Shown here: piece by piece, positions 28,511 to 37,449 of the stretch | Layout: every line of letters starts with the position of its first letter | Numbering within the stretch: position 1 is the first letter of the stretch | From: Myxococcus dinghuensis | GTDB lineage: Bacteria; Myxococcota; Myxococcia; Myxococcales; Myxococcaceae | Assembly (NCBI RefSeq): GCF_024198235.1 | Contig: NZ_JAKCFB010000002.1 | Location: 434,001 to 498,000 of the forward strand | Length of the DNA: 64,000 nucleotides | Direction: 5' to 3' | Program-made: the position numbers and the translations under genes | Notes under the pieces: model-generated | Database searches by the model: none | Seen by the model: the letters and a program-made list of their open reading frames with translations, nothing else | Told to the model about the DNA's origin: nothing

Positions 28511-29035
28511 ATGGCTTCGCTCGAAGTCGTCCGCTCGGAGCTGGCGGACGCCCACAAGGACACGCGCCTCAACCTCCAGGCCGTCCTGGAAGGTGGCAGC
28601 CTCACCCCGGAGCAGCGTTGGGGCGTGGCGGTGGCATCGGCCTTCGCCGTTCGTAACGAGCGGCTGAAGGAGGCGATGCTCGAGGAGGCGCGCAAGGCCC
28701 TCGCGAACCCCGAGCCCGTCATCGAGGATGCGCGCGCAGCGGCCTCGCTGATGGCGATGAACAACGTCTACTACCGCTTCCGGCACATGATCGGGAAGGA
28801 GTCCTACTCGACCAAGCGCGCCGGCCTGCGGATGAACAGACTCGCGCAGGTGCTGACCACCAAGGTGGACTTCGAGCTGGTCTGCCTCGCGGTCAGCGCC
28901 ATCAACGGCTGCGAGATGTGCATGCAGTCCCACGAGAAGGTCGTCCTCGACGGCGGCCTGTCGGAGGACCAGGTGCACGACGCGGTCCGTATCGCGGCGG
29001 TCGTCCACGCCGCGGCGGTGGGCCTGGAGTCCTAG
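28511..29035 (+). CDS. ahpD: Alkyl hydroperoxide reductase AhpD
   Basis: A 174-residue AhpD-family protein. The catalytic CxxC is Cys134-Cys137 in NGCEMCMQSHEK, with His141 and upstream Glu122 also conserved in the proton-relay positions known from AhpD. It transfers electrons to the oxidised AhpC in place of AhpF. The gene follows ahpC by six bases, clearly co-transcribed, and is followed by a strong intrinsic terminator. Confidence 0.93.
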   Translation: MASLEVVRSELADAHKDTRLNLQAVLEGGSLTPEQRWGVAVASAFAVRNERLKEAMLEEARKALANPEPVIEDARAAASLMAMNNVYYRFRHMIGKESYSTKRAGLRMNRLAQVLTTKVDFELVCLAVSAINGCEMCMQSHEKVVLDGGLSEDQVHDAVRIAAVVHAAAVGLES

Positions 29036-29071
29036 CGCTCCGGTTCCGCGAGTCACTCGCGAGACGTACCC

Positions 29072-29109
29072 GCGCCCCCTGGTGGAAACGCCAGGGGGCG
29101 CTCCTTTTT
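29072..29109 (+). terminator. Intrinsic terminator after ahpD
   Basis: A perfect 11-bp stem (GCGCCCCCTGG/CCAGGGGGCGC) with an 8-base loop, followed by TCCTTTTT. This ends the ahpCD transcript about 35 bases after the stop codon and separates it from dps. Confidence 0.9.
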
Positions 29110-29163
29110 CCAACGCCGCGCATCTGAAGTGGCGTGAAGAACGAAAGCGAAAGGAAGACCGCC

Positions 29164-29640
29164 ATGTACCGCAGCCCCAGCCCCCTCCCCGAGAAGACCC
29201 GCTCCGCCATCGTCGACTCGCTCAACGCGCGCCTGGCGGATGGCCTGGACCTGCACTCGCAAATCAAGGTGGCCCACTGGAACATCAAGGGCCCGCAGTT
29301 CGCCGCGCTCCACCCGCTGTTCGAGACCTTCGCGGTGAGCCTGGCCAACCACAACGACTCCATCGCCGAGCGCGCGGTGACGCTGGGCGGGAAGGCCTAC
29401 GGCACCAGCCGCCACGTGGGCAAGGCGAGCCGCCTGCCGGAGTACCCCCAGGAGACGACCCGGGACCTGGAGCACGTGAAGCTCCTGGCCGAGCGCATCG
29501 AGGTCTACCTGGAGGGCCTGCGCGACAGCCGCAGGCTGTTCGTCGAGGTGGACGACGCGGACTCCGAGGACCTGGCCACCGGCATCATCGTGGAGTTCGA
29601 GAAGCACGCCTGGTTCCTGCGCGCTTCGCTCGAGGGCTAG
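29164..29640 (+). CDS. dps: Dps/ferritin-like DNA-protection protein
   Basis: A 158-residue Dps-family protein. The ferroxidase region is seen in HSQIKVAHWNIKGPQFAALHPLFE and then AVSLANHNDSIAERAVTLGG, with the helical bundle following. Dps oxidises Fe(II) with peroxide and shields DNA. An in-frame GTG at 29134 would add ten residues, but ATG 29164 is preceded by AAAGGAAG at proper spacing. It is just downstream of ahpCD yet beyond a terminator, so it forms a separate unit in an oxidative-stress neighbourhood. Confidence 0.88.
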   Translation: MYRSPSPLPEKTRSAIVDSLNARLADGLDLHSQIKVAHWNIKGPQFAALHPLFETFAVSLANHNDSIAERAVTLGGKAYGTSRHVGKASRLPEYPQETTRDLEHVKLLAERIEVYLEGLRDSRRLFVEVDDADSEDLATGIIVEFEKHAWFLRASLEG

Positions 29641-29707
29641 GCGGACGCCCCGCTCCCGGCGTCGAGGAGCGCGCGGGGAGCGGCGCTTTCGGCTAGGGTG
29701 CGGCGAC

Positions 29708-30973
29708 GTGAGCGACGACGTCACGATTCCAGCGTTCCGCGCCGTGCCCCGCACGGGCGTCATCTACGTCACCACCGAGGCCACGCGCCGCGGCTACCGT
29801 TCCAGCGACCCGGACTGGTGCAACCTGGGCCAGGGCCAGCCGGAGACGGGGGACCTGCCCGGCGCGCCGCCTCGCCTGAACACCGTCTCCATCGACGTGG
29901 CGGACATGGAGTACGCGCCGGTGGCCGGCCTGTGGGACATCCGCGAGGCCATCGCGGGGCTCTACAACCGGCTCTACCGCCGGGGCATGCCCAGCCAGTA
30001 CAGCGCGGAGAACGTGTGCCTGTCCGGGGGTGGGCGCGCGGCGCTCACCCGCGCGGCGGCGAGCCTGGGTTCGGTGAACCTGGGCCACTTCCTGCCGGAC
30101 TACACCGCGTACGAGGAGCTGCTGGACGTCTTCAAGGCGTTCACGGCCATCCCCATCCTCCTGGAGGGGGAGCGCGGCTACACCTTCACCCACGAGGACC
30201 TGCGGCGCGAGGTGCAGGGCCGCGGCCTGTCCGCCCTGCTCTTCTCCAACCCCTGCAACCCCACCGGCAAGCTGGTGCAGGGCGACGAGCTGGCGCGCTG
30301 GGTGGGCGTGGCCCGCGAGCTGGAGTGCACGCTGCTCATCGACGAGTTCTACTCGCACTACATCTGGACGGGCCGCCCGGGGCACCTGCCGGTGGAGAGC
30401 GCCGCGCGCTACGTGGAGGACGTGAACCGCGACCCCATCGTCCTCTTCGACGGCTTCACCAAGAACTGGCGCTACCCGGGCTGGCGCATGACGTGGACCG
30501 TGGGCCCCCGGCAGGTCATCGACACCGTCGCCAGCGCGGGAAGCTTCCTCGACGGCGGCGGCAGCCGGCCGCTCCAGCGCGCCGCCATCCCCCTGCTCCA
30601 GGAGGACGTGGTGGTGGCGGAGACGCACGCCATCCACACCACCTTCCGCGAGAAGCGCGACCGGTTCCACTCCCGGCTGGAGCGGCTGGGCATCCGCACG
30701 GACCGCGCGCCGGACGGGACGTTCTACGTCTGGGGCAACGTGTCGGGGCTGCCGGCGCCGCTCAACGACGGCATGGGCTTCTTCCGCGCCGCGCTGGAGG
30801 AGAAGATCATCGCCGTGCCCGGCGAGTTCTTCGACGTGAACCCCGGCAAGCGCCGCGCGAGGCCCTCGCGCTTCCGCAACTACGTGCGCCTGTCCTTCGG
30901 TCCGTCGATGGAGGTGCTGGAGAAGGCGCTCGGACGGCTGGAGAACCTCATCCTCCGGCACTCCCGCGGCTGA
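29708..30973 (+). CDS. Class I/II PLP-dependent aminotransferase
   Basis: A 421-residue fold-type I aminotransferase. The cofactor lysine is near residue 252 in FDGFTKNWRYPGWRMTW; SNPCNPTGK (the NPTG motif) and LLIDEFYSHY (Asp pairing with the pyridine nitrogen) are present, and the terminal Arg region is NYVRLSFG. It starts at GTG 29708. It could act on aromatic or branched amino acids; the substrate cannot be read from the sequence. No pathway neighbours are nearby. Confidence 0.85.
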   Translation: MSDDVTIPAFRAVPRTGVIYVTTEATRRGYRSSDPDWCNLGQGQPETGDLPGAPPRLNTVSIDVADMEYAPVAGLWDIREAIAGLYNRLYRRGMPSQYSAENVCLSGGGRAALTRAAASLGSVNLGHFLPDYTAYEELLDVFKAFTAIPILLEGERGYTFTHEDLRREVQGRGLSALLFSNPCNPTGKLVQGDELARWVGVARELECTLLIDEFYSHYIWTGRPGHLPVESAARYVEDVNRDPIVLFDGFTKNWRYPGWRMTWTVGPRQVIDTVASAGSFLDGGGSRPLQRAAIPLLQEDVVVAETHAIHTTFREKRDRFHSRLERLGIRTDRAPDGTFYVWGNVSGLPAPLNDGMGFFRAALEEKIIAVPGEFFDVNPGKRRARPSRFRNYVRLSFGPSMEVLEKALGRLENLILRHSRG

Positions 30974-31052
30974 CGCGAGCGGCCCGGCCCCCATGCCGGC
31001 CCGTCCTCACCGCTCGCGACAAGCCCCGGAGGCGGGGACGACCTGCCTCCGG
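30974..31052. terminator. Two hairpins between convergent genes
   Basis: A 9-bp inverted repeat (CGCGAGCGG at 30974 and CCGCTCGCG ending at 31018) encloses a CCGGC/GCCGG stem. A second perfect 8-bp stem (CCGGAGGC/GCCTCCGG) lies at 31026-31052. They sit between the aminotransferase gene and the convergent 134-residue gene and probably terminate both, although T-runs are missing. Confidence 0.45.
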
Positions 31053-31072
31053 TGGAACCGCTCAACCGCGAC

Positions 31073-31477
31073 TCAGAGATTCTTCTCGAAGAGGTGGACG
31101 ATGCGCTGACGGCGCTCGTTCACGTAGTTCTCGATGTTGCTGAAGTTGTGCCGGTACGACAGCGTCTTGTTCTCGAACCGGTAGAAGATGCGGTCCTCCG
31201 GCTCCTTGCCGCTGAAGAAGAACTTCTTGAAGCCGTCCCGCAGCGCCTGCTTCGCGAAGTCGTCGATGGCGATTTCGCGAATGGCCAGCTCCAGGGGCTC
31301 GAAGTAGATGGCGTTGAGGCCCTTCTCCATGATGTGCGCGCAGTCCTCCGCGCCCAGGGTGTCCCACTCGGCCTCGATCTCCAGCTCGTAGCCCAGCAGC
31401 TCGCTGAGCTTCTTCTGCCAGACCGGAAGCACGTTCTGCCGGTACTGCATGATTGCGCGTCGCTCTGCCAATCCCAT
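31073..31477 (-). CDS. Conserved-looking 134-residue hypothetical protein
   Basis: I do not recognise this family. The protein is charged and soluble, begins MGLAERRAIMQYRQNVLP, and contains KKFFFSGKEPEDRIFYRFENKTL. The start at 31477 has GAGGAC at suitable spacing (CACGAGGACACGCAATG); the frame is open a little further upstream. Codon bias and its well-formed start support a real gene. It is divergent from the MFS gene. Confidence 0.65.
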   Translation of the reverse strand: MGLAERRAIMQYRQNVLPVWQKKLSELLGYELEIEAEWDTLGAEDCAHIMEKGLNAIYFEPLELAIREIAIDDFAKQALRDGFKKFFFSGKEPEDRIFYRFENKTLSYRHNFSNIENYVNERRQRIVHLFEKNL

Positions 31478-31610
31478 TGCGTGTCCTCGTGAACCTCGTT
31501 GACGGGAGAACGTCACGATTCAATGACGCCCAGGAGGGTGTCAACACTCTCCGTATGAGCCACGGAGCGGGCGCCGAGGGGCCCTGGGCACCGGGGGACA
31601 CGGAGGCTCT

Positions 31611-32903
31611 ATGCTGTGGCGCGCCATGAGACTCCCGTCGCTCCGGCTGGTGTTGCTCTGCGTCCTCTACTTCGTGCAGGGGCTGCCCTTCGGCTTCCAG
31701 GCCACGGCGCTGCCCGTCTACCTGCGCGAGCAGGGGACGTCGCTCGCCGCCCTGGGGTTCATCGGGGTGCTGGCCCTGCCGTGGGGGCTCAAGGCGACGT
31801 GGGCCCCGCTGGTGGACCGCTATCACTCCCCGCGTTGGGGGAAGCGCCGCTCGTGGATCCTCCCCATGCAGGCGGGGCTCACCGCGACGTGCGCGGCGGC
31901 GGCGCTCTTCACGTCCCCGGACGCGCTGCCCCTCCTGATGGGGCTCGTGCTGGTGATGAACTTCTTCGCCGCCACGCAGGACATCGCGGTGGACGGCTAC
32001 GCGGTGGACACGCTGCGCCCGAATGAGCTGGGCCTGGGCAACGCCATCCAGGTCGTGGGCTACAAGCTGGGGATGCTCACCGGGGGCGGGCTCCTGGTGT
32101 GGGCCAGCAAGTACATCGGCTGGCCGGGGCTGTTCCTCGCCATGTCCGCGCTGTGCCTGGGCGCCTTCCTCGTGACGCTGGTCGCGCGCACGGAGTCCGC
32201 CCCGCCCCAGCCGACGGCCGCGTCCCCGGAGGCGCCCGCGAGCGAGCCGGCCGTGACGTGGGCGGTGTTCAAGGCGCACCTGTGGACGGTGGTGCGGCGG
32301 CCGGGCACCGGCTGGCTGCTGCTCTTCGTGGGCACGTACAAGTTCGGCGAGACGATGGCGGACGTGCTCTACAAGCCCTTCCTCCTCGATTCGGGCATCC
32401 CCTCCTGGCAGATAGGCCAGTGGGTGGGGACCTGGGGCAACGCGGCCTCCATCCTCGGGTCCGTCACCGGCGGGGTGCTGGCCACGCGCATGCCCGTGCT
32501 CGGGGCGCTGGCGCTCACCGCGTCGCTGCGCGTCTTCCCGCTGGTGGGGCGCTGGTGGCTGGCCACGCACGGGGTTTCGGACGAGGGCGTCATCAGCGTC
32601 ACGCTGTGTGAGGAGTTCGTCGGTGGCGCCCTCACCACGGTGATGTTCGCCTTCATCATGTCGCGGGTGGACTCCACCATCGGCGCGACGCACTACACGC
32701 TGCTGGCCAGCATCGAGGTCTGGGGCAAGGCGCCCGCCGCGCCGCTCGCGGGCTGGCTCGCCGACCCGAAGCACGGACTCGGGCTGGGCTACGCCTTCGT
32801 GTTCCTGCTCGGCGCCGCGCTCTCCGTCGCCTTCCTCGCGCTGCTCGTCCCCATCGCCCGACAACGACAGCCCGCTCCCCCCCACCTCGCCCCCGCGAGC
32901 TGA
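31611..32903 (+). CDS. MFS transporter of the AmpG / acetyl-CoA transporter-like group
   Basis: A 430-residue membrane protein with about 12 hydrophobic helices. AmpG-type signatures are visible: [21 protein letters not shown] at the start and [15 protein letters not shown] in the fourth helix. AmpG carries anhydromuropeptides from the periplasm to the cytosol in cell-wall recycling; a predatory myxobacterium might also use such a carrier to take up prey wall fragments. Start ATG 31611 has GGAGG upstream; an ATG at 31626 is an alternative. No recycling enzymes are adjacent. Confidence 0.78.
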   Translation: MLWRAMRLPSLRLVLLCVLYFVQGLPFGFQATALPVYLREQGTSLAALGFIGVLALPWGLKATWAPLVDRYHSPRWGKRRSWILPMQAGLTATCAAAALFTSPDALPLLMGLVLVMNFFAATQDIAVDGYAVDTLRPNELGLGNAIQVVGYKLGMLTGGGLLVWASKYIGWPGLFLAMSALCLGAFLVTLVARTESAPPQPTAASPEAPASEPAVTWAVFKAHLWTVVRRPGTGWLLLFVGTYKFGETMADVLYKPFLLDSGIPSWQIGQWVGTWGNAASILGSVTGGVLATRMPVLGALALTASLRVFPLVGRWWLATHGVSDEGVISVTLCEEFVGGALTTVMFAFIMSRVDSTIGATHYTLLASIEVWGKAPAAPLAGWLADPKHGLGLGYAFVFLLGAALSVAFLALLVPIARQRQPAPPHLAPAS

Positions 32904-32951
32904 CGGGGGGCGCCGCATCGCCCGTGGAGTCCGGGACACGGGCGCCGAGAC

Positions 32952-35678
32952 TCAGCGCCGAGCCCTGAACTCCAACCCGAGCGGCGCGAACGTGCCGCCC
33001 AGGTGCGTCCACTCGACCCGGACCTCGCGCCGGCCCGAAGCGGGGACGTCGAGCACGGCCAGGACCCGCCCCTCTCCGCGCCGGTCGAGCCGGACGTCCA
33101 GCCTCCGCCCCTCCACCCGCATCGCGAGCACCACCACGCCCGACTGCGGGAAGAAGCGCTCCGTGGCATGGGCGCGAGGAGCAGTCATGAGCAGCTCCAC
33201 CTCGAGGGCCTCCGGGGCCGCGTTCTCCAGGACGTAGGTCAGGTCGAACGACGTCCCGCGCGCGCCATCGTTCGTCCGCGCGACCTCCGAGCGCGAGGTC
33301 CGCGAGACAGTGCCCGCATCGTGCCGGGCCTCCGCGTGCCGCGTCGACGTGGACATGACCAGGTCACCGGTGGTCGACCCACGAGACAGTGGGAGCGTCC
33401 GGCCGCCCTGGAAGAGGCTGCCGGCGTCCACCACGCCCTGGAGCGTATCGAAGCCATCACCGCGAAGCGGCGCGGCGTCCGTCCCCGCGCTCGCCAGGGG
33501 ATGCGCGCCTCGCACGAGGGCCGACAGGTCTTCGTCGGTCAACGAGCCGGCGCTCGCCACCGTCGCGAGCCGGAACCGCGCGCCGGCATCCACGCCGCCC
33601 TTGCCGTCCACCGCGGTGAAGTCCACGAGCGCGCAGAGGGTGCCGCCCTTCTCGTGTCGCGCCTCCAGCACCACCACGGTCGCCCCGGGCTTCACCACGA
33701 GCGCGCCCTCGAAATAGCCCCGCGTCCCCAGCCGCGCGGTGTCCAGGTGGGACAGGTCGAGGTCCTCGCGCACGAGCGGCGCGCGCCCGCGCTCCATGTC
33801 GGGACGGTCGTCGGCGAGCGCATCGAGCCAGCCCGCGGACATCACCGCGTGCGGCCCCCGGAAGAACAGTCCACGCGGGTCCGGCGCCTTGCCCTGCCCG
33901 TCTTCCGCGTCCACCAGGCCCGTGAGGTCTTCGTCGAGGGGCTGCTCGCCCCTGGGGTTGAAGGGCGTGGTCCCTTGCGTCGGTCGGGGGAACTGCGGGG
34001 TGAGGTACTTCGAGAACAGACAGCCCTTCACTCGAAGATGGATGGGCCGGCCCGACGTGTTGCGCAGCACCACGGAGAACCGCTGGTCCGCGGAGGGAGG
34101 CGTGGCCGGCTCACGGCGGCCCTCGACGGCGTCCACGAACGCCTCGCCCACGCGGTTGACGACGCGGGTGAACAGGCGCGCCGCGCCCGGAAAGGTCGGG
34201 CCCGCTTCACTCTTGCCCGGCACCGTCTTGCCTATCGTCGAGCCGAGCACCCCGGGCGTCCGGTACACCTCCGGCTCCGCGAGGATGAGCAGCGGCGCGC
34301 CGCGAAAGGTCCCCTCGATGGGGGCCAGCAGGGAGAGGGGCAACACGTCGGCGTCGACGTCCCCCTCGTTCAACGACGGACGGGTGTTGGGGACGACGGC
34401 AGGTCGTCGCGAGCGCAGGTCCTCCGTGGAGTCCGGATGGGGGTCCACGACCGGAGCCCTCACCGCTCGCGACGACTGGCTCCCTGGAGATTGCCGCAAG
34501 GGCAGGAGCGTGCCGAGTCGTTCGGGAGAAAGGCGCGTGGCCGCGTCCGAAGCCTCGAGTGGCCCTCCCGCGAGGGCCTTGCCATTCCGCCCGTTCCCGG
34601 CCCGCTGGGGCGCAGGAGGAGCCTCGACAGAACCTCCGGCCAGCAACGCGTCGAGGTCTTCATCCGTGGGTCGCGCGGACACCTCCGCGGCTTCGCTGGA
34701 CACTCCCGTGAGAAGCACGTCGAGGTCATCGCCCGCGGCATCCTCGGATGCATCCGATGCGTCGCCGAGGGCGTTCGCGACCCGCGCGTCGCGAGCCCTA
34801 CTCGTGGCGGTCTCGTCCCCATCCGAGCCATCCATGCGGGCCCCCGCGACCCGCGCATCGAGAGCCCTACCCGTGGCGGCCTCGTCCCCATCCACGGCAT
34901 CACCGAGGGCTTCCGCGACCAGCGCATCGAGAGCCCCACCCGTGGCGGCCTCGTCCCCATCCACGGCATCGCCAAGGGCTCCCGCGACCCGCGCATCGAG
35001 AGCCCTACCCGTGGCGGCCTCGTCCCCATCCACGGCATCGCCGAGGGCTCCCGTGACCAGCGCATCGAGAGGTCCTCCCGCGGTCGGCTCGCCCCCGTCC
35101 GATGCATCGTCGACGAGGGCATTCGCGACGAGGGCGCCGAGGGCGCCGCCCCCGACATCCACCGAAGCACCCTTGGTGGCCGCTCGACGGCCCCCCGCGG
35201 TGCCTCCGATGGGAACCGCCGGACCTCGGCCCCCCTTGCCGGACACCGCAGTGGAGCCCACGGGCGTCCCCGCGCCGGTCGCGCCGGCGGCCTTCGACGG
35301 AGCACGCTTCGCGGCGGCGGGCGCCTGCTCGACACCGGATGGCTTCGACTGCGAGCCCCGACCGCTCGATGGCGCTCCCGACGGCTTCGCCTTCGCCCCC
35401 TTGGCGGAGGCGCCCACGCCCGCGGACTTCGCCTGCGGAGCCCGCCCCGCCGAAGCGGCCTGCTTCCCCGGAGCCTTGCCCGCGACGGGCGCCGGCGTGG
35501 CCTTCGCCGGCGTGGGAGCCTCCGGCTTCCGCCCGGCCTTGCGGACCTCCGCCTTCTTCCCGGCCTCCGCGCCCTGCTGCGCGGCGGGCTTCTTCGGACC
35601 CGAGGGTTCCGACGGCTTCGGCGCCGGGACGGGGGGTCGAGAGGCCGGACGTTTCGGGGGAGGCTTCGCGGGCGACAT
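32952..35678 (-). CDS. Large repeat-containing protein of unknown function
   Basis: 908 residues. Residues 1-175 are low-complexity Lys/Ala/Pro/Gly. Residues of about 178-345 hold around seven tandem 23-residue repeats of the form D-A-(L/R)-V-x-x-A-L-G-D-A-V-D-G-D-E-A-A-T-G-x-A-L, ending in degenerate copies such as DEDLDALLAGG. The remaining 450 residues look globular and beta-rich, and contain DEDLTGLVD and DEDLSALVRG, echoing the repeat core. There is no signal peptide. The start ATG 35678 follows GTGAGGATCG. I do not recognise the C-terminal domain. It might be a surface, scaffold or polymer-binding protein. Confidence 0.7.
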   Translation of the reverse strand: MSPAKPPPKRPASRPPVPAPKPSEPSGPKKPAAQQGAEAGKKAEVRKAGRKPEAPTPAKATPAPVAGKAPGKQAASAGRAPQAKSAGVGASAKGAKAKPSGAPSSGRGSQSKPSGVEQAPAAAKRAPSKAAGATGAGTPVGSTAVSGKGGRGPAVPIGGTAGGRRAATKGASVDVGGGALGALVANALVDDASDGGEPTAGGPLDALVTGALGDAVDGDEAATGRALDARVAGALGDAVDGDEAATGGALDALVAEALGDAVDGDEAATGRALDARVAGARMDGSDGDETATSRARDARVANALGDASDASEDAAGDDLDVLLTGVSSEAAEVSARPTDEDLDALLAGGSVEAPPAPQRAGNGRNGKALAGGPLEASDAATRLSPERLGTLLPLRQSPGSQSSRAVRAPVVDPHPDSTEDLRSRRPAVVPNTRPSLNEGDVDADVLPLSLLAPIEGTFRGAPLLILAEPEVYRTPGVLGSTIGKTVPGKSEAGPTFPGAARLFTRVVNRVGEAFVDAVEGRREPATPPSADQRFSVVLRNTSGRPIHLRVKGCLFSKYLTPQFPRPTQGTTPFNPRGEQPLDEDLTGLVDAEDGQGKAPDPRGLFFRGPHAVMSAGWLDALADDRPDMERGRAPLVREDLDLSHLDTARLGTRGYFEGALVVKPGATVVVLEARHEKGGTLCALVDFTAVDGKGGVDAGARFRLATVASAGSLTDEDLSALVRGAHPLASAGTDAAPLRGDGFDTLQGVVDAGSLFQGGRTLPLSRGSTTGDLVMSTSTRHAEARHDAGTVSRTSRSEVARTNDGARGTSFDLTYVLENAAPEALEVELLMTAPRAHATERFFPQSGVVVLAMRVEGRRLDVRLDRRGEGRVLAVLDVPASGRREVRVEWTHLGGTFAPLGLEFRARR
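34640..35145 (-). repeat. 69-bp tandem repeats inside the 908-residue gene
   Basis: About seven copies of a 69-bp unit, in frame, with the central three or four nearly identical (the string GCATCGAGAGCC recurs every 69 bp from about 34855 to 34995) and the outer ones diverged. The pattern implies recent unequal exchange in the middle and older copies outside, so copy number may vary between strains. Confidence 0.85.
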
Positions 35679-35761
35679 GGGGCGATCCTCACAGAGAACG
35701 CGTCACAAGTCGCCCCACCTCCGCCCGCACCCCTTCCACCACGGGGTGGGAGTCCGTCGGC

Positions 35762-36154
35762 TCACCGCGTCGTCAGCTTGCGCAAACCCCAGGCCGAGAG
35801 GGACAGGACGCCCAGGACGGGCAGCCCCCATGAGAGCCCTCCGCGCAGGCGGTGCTCCCAGACATCGACCCGGTCCGCGAACATCAGCGTCAGCCAATGT
35901 CGCGCCAGGTGGTCGGGGAACCGGTACGCCTGTTTGCGCAGCAGGCCACTCAACCCGCGAGGCGGCTGCGCGGTGCCGAAGACCGGCGGGAACCGCGCGC
36001 GCCCCACGTGCTTGAACACGAGGACGTCCGAGCGCTGGGGAAGGATGGGGACCCGCGCCCCGGGCAACGGCTGGGGCGAGTGCTCCATGGGAACCCCCGG
36101 GCGGCTGGCGAAGTCCAGGTCCGCGGCGGCGCCAGGAATGGGCGTGTGTTGCAT
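35762..36154 (-). CDS. 130-residue hypothetical protein with C-terminal membrane helix
   Basis: No family recognised. It begins MQHTPIPGAAADLDFASRPG and ends in RGGLSWGLPVLGVLSLSAWGLRKL, a hydrophobic segment plus basic tail that looks like a C-terminal anchor. The start ATG 36154 has AAGGAG seven bases upstream. It lies 31 bp downstream of the zinc alcohol dehydrogenase gene and is probably in its operon, perhaps tethering that activity to a membrane. Confidence 0.6.
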   Translation of the reverse strand: MQHTPIPGAAADLDFASRPGVPMEHSPQPLPGARVPILPQRSDVLVFKHVGRARFPPVFGTAQPPRGLSGLLRKQAYRFPDHLARHWLTLMFADRVDVWEHRLRGGLSWGLPVLGVLSLSAWGLRKLTTR

Positions 36155-36185
36155 GGCTCGACTCCTTGCTGTCTGGGCTCGAAGG

Positions 36186-37328
36186 TCACTGCGGCGTGAG
36201 GACACACTTCACGCAGCCGTCCTGCTTGTTCGCGAACAGGTGGTAGGCCTCGGTCGCCTGCTCCAGGGGGAAGCGGTGGGTGATGATGCCCTTCGTGTCG
36301 ATGAGCCCATCCCGGATGTGCCCCATCAGGTGCGGCATGTACCGGCGCACGTTGCACTGGTTCATCCGCAGCGTGAGCCCCTTGTTCATCGCCGTGCCGA
36401 TGGGCATCAGGTTCCACGGCGGCCCGTACACGCCGACGATGGAGACATTGCCCCCCTTGCGCACCGCCTCGATGCACCAGGTCAGCACCGTGGGGGCGCC
36501 CGCCTGGAGCTTCAACCCCAGCCCGAGCATCCGCTGCGCACGAGAGCCCGACGCCTCCATCCCCACCGCGTCGATACAGACGTCCGGCCCGCGTCCGTCG
36601 AACAAGTCCTTCAGGAAGAGGACCACGTCGTCCACCTCTCGGAAGTCCAGCGTCTCCACCTTCGCGTACCGCTCCGCGAAGTCGAGCCGGTACTTCACGC
36701 AGTCCACCGCCACCACGCGCCGGGCGCCCATCAGCCACGCGGAGCGCATGGCGAACAGGCCCACGGGCCCCGCGCCGAACACGACCACCGACTCGCCGCC
36801 TTTGATCTCCCCCATCTCCGCGCCCATGTAGCCGGTGGGGAGGATGTCGCCGAGGAACAGCGCCTCCTCGTCGTCCATCCCATCCGGAATCTTCATGGGC
36901 CCCACGTCCGCGAAGGGCACGCGCACATACTCCGCCTGCGCGCCGTCATAGCCGCCCGTGGTATGCGAATAGCCATACACACCACACGCGATGTCGCTCT
37001 CGGGGTTGCTGTTCTCGCACAGCGCCGTCAGGCCCCGCTGGCAATAGAAGCAGCCGCCGCAGGAGATGTTGAAGGGCACCACCACCCGGTCGCCCTTGCG
37101 CAACTGCGTCACCTCCGAGCCCAGCTCCACCACCTCGCCGGTGAACTCGTGGCCGAAGGTGTGGCCCACGCGCGTGTCCGGCACCATGCCGTGCAGCAGA
37201 TGGAGGTCCGACCCACAGATGGCCGAGCGAGTGACCCGGAGGATGACGTCCTGCGGATGCTCGATGATGGGGTCCGGCTTGTCCTCGACACGAACCCGGA
37301 AGGGCCCCTGGTAGGTCAGTGCGCGCAT
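36186..37328 (-). CDS. Zinc-dependent alcohol dehydrogenase family protein
   Basis: 380 residues, medium-chain dehydrogenase/reductase. The catalytic zinc site includes CGSDLH and GHEFTGEVVELG; the structural zinc has four cysteines in CGGCFYCQRGLTALC. The NAD site is VVFGAGPVGLFAMR, followed by VVAVDCVKYRLDFAER. Length and the insert at 105-130 resemble glutathione-independent formaldehyde dehydrogenases and related enzymes, so it may oxidise formaldehyde or short alcohols. It starts at ATG 37328 and leads a small operon with the 130-residue gene. Confidence 0.85.
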   Translation of the reverse strand: MRALTYQGPFRVRVEDKPDPIIEHPQDVILRVTRSAICGSDLHLLHGMVPDTRVGHTFGHEFTGEVVELGSEVTQLRKGDRVVVPFNISCGGCFYCQRGLTALCENSNPESDIACGVYGYSHTTGGYDGAQAEYVRVPFADVGPMKIPDGMDDEEALFLGDILPTGYMGAEMGEIKGGESVVVFGAGPVGLFAMRSAWLMGARRVVAVDCVKYRLDFAERYAKVETLDFREVDDVVLFLKDLFDGRGPDVCIDAVGMEASGSRAQRMLGLGLKLQAGAPTVLTWCIEAVRKGGNVSIVGVYGPPWNLMPIGTAMNKGLTLRMNQCNVRRYMPHLMGHIRDGLIDTKGIITHRFPLEQATEAYHLFANKQDGCVKCVLTPQ

Positions 37329-37449
37329 GCGGTCCTCTCTTCCCGTGTTCCTACGGGTGAGGATTCACGCGCGGCGTCGCAAGGCACGCGGCCCTCGGGC
37401 CCCTGCCCGCCCCCTCGCCACCCAGGACGACCCGGGCACGCTCAGCGGG

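Noticed and set aside
34640-35145. CRISPR-like repeat array
   Set aside because: Units are contiguous 69-bp in-frame coding repeats without spacers.
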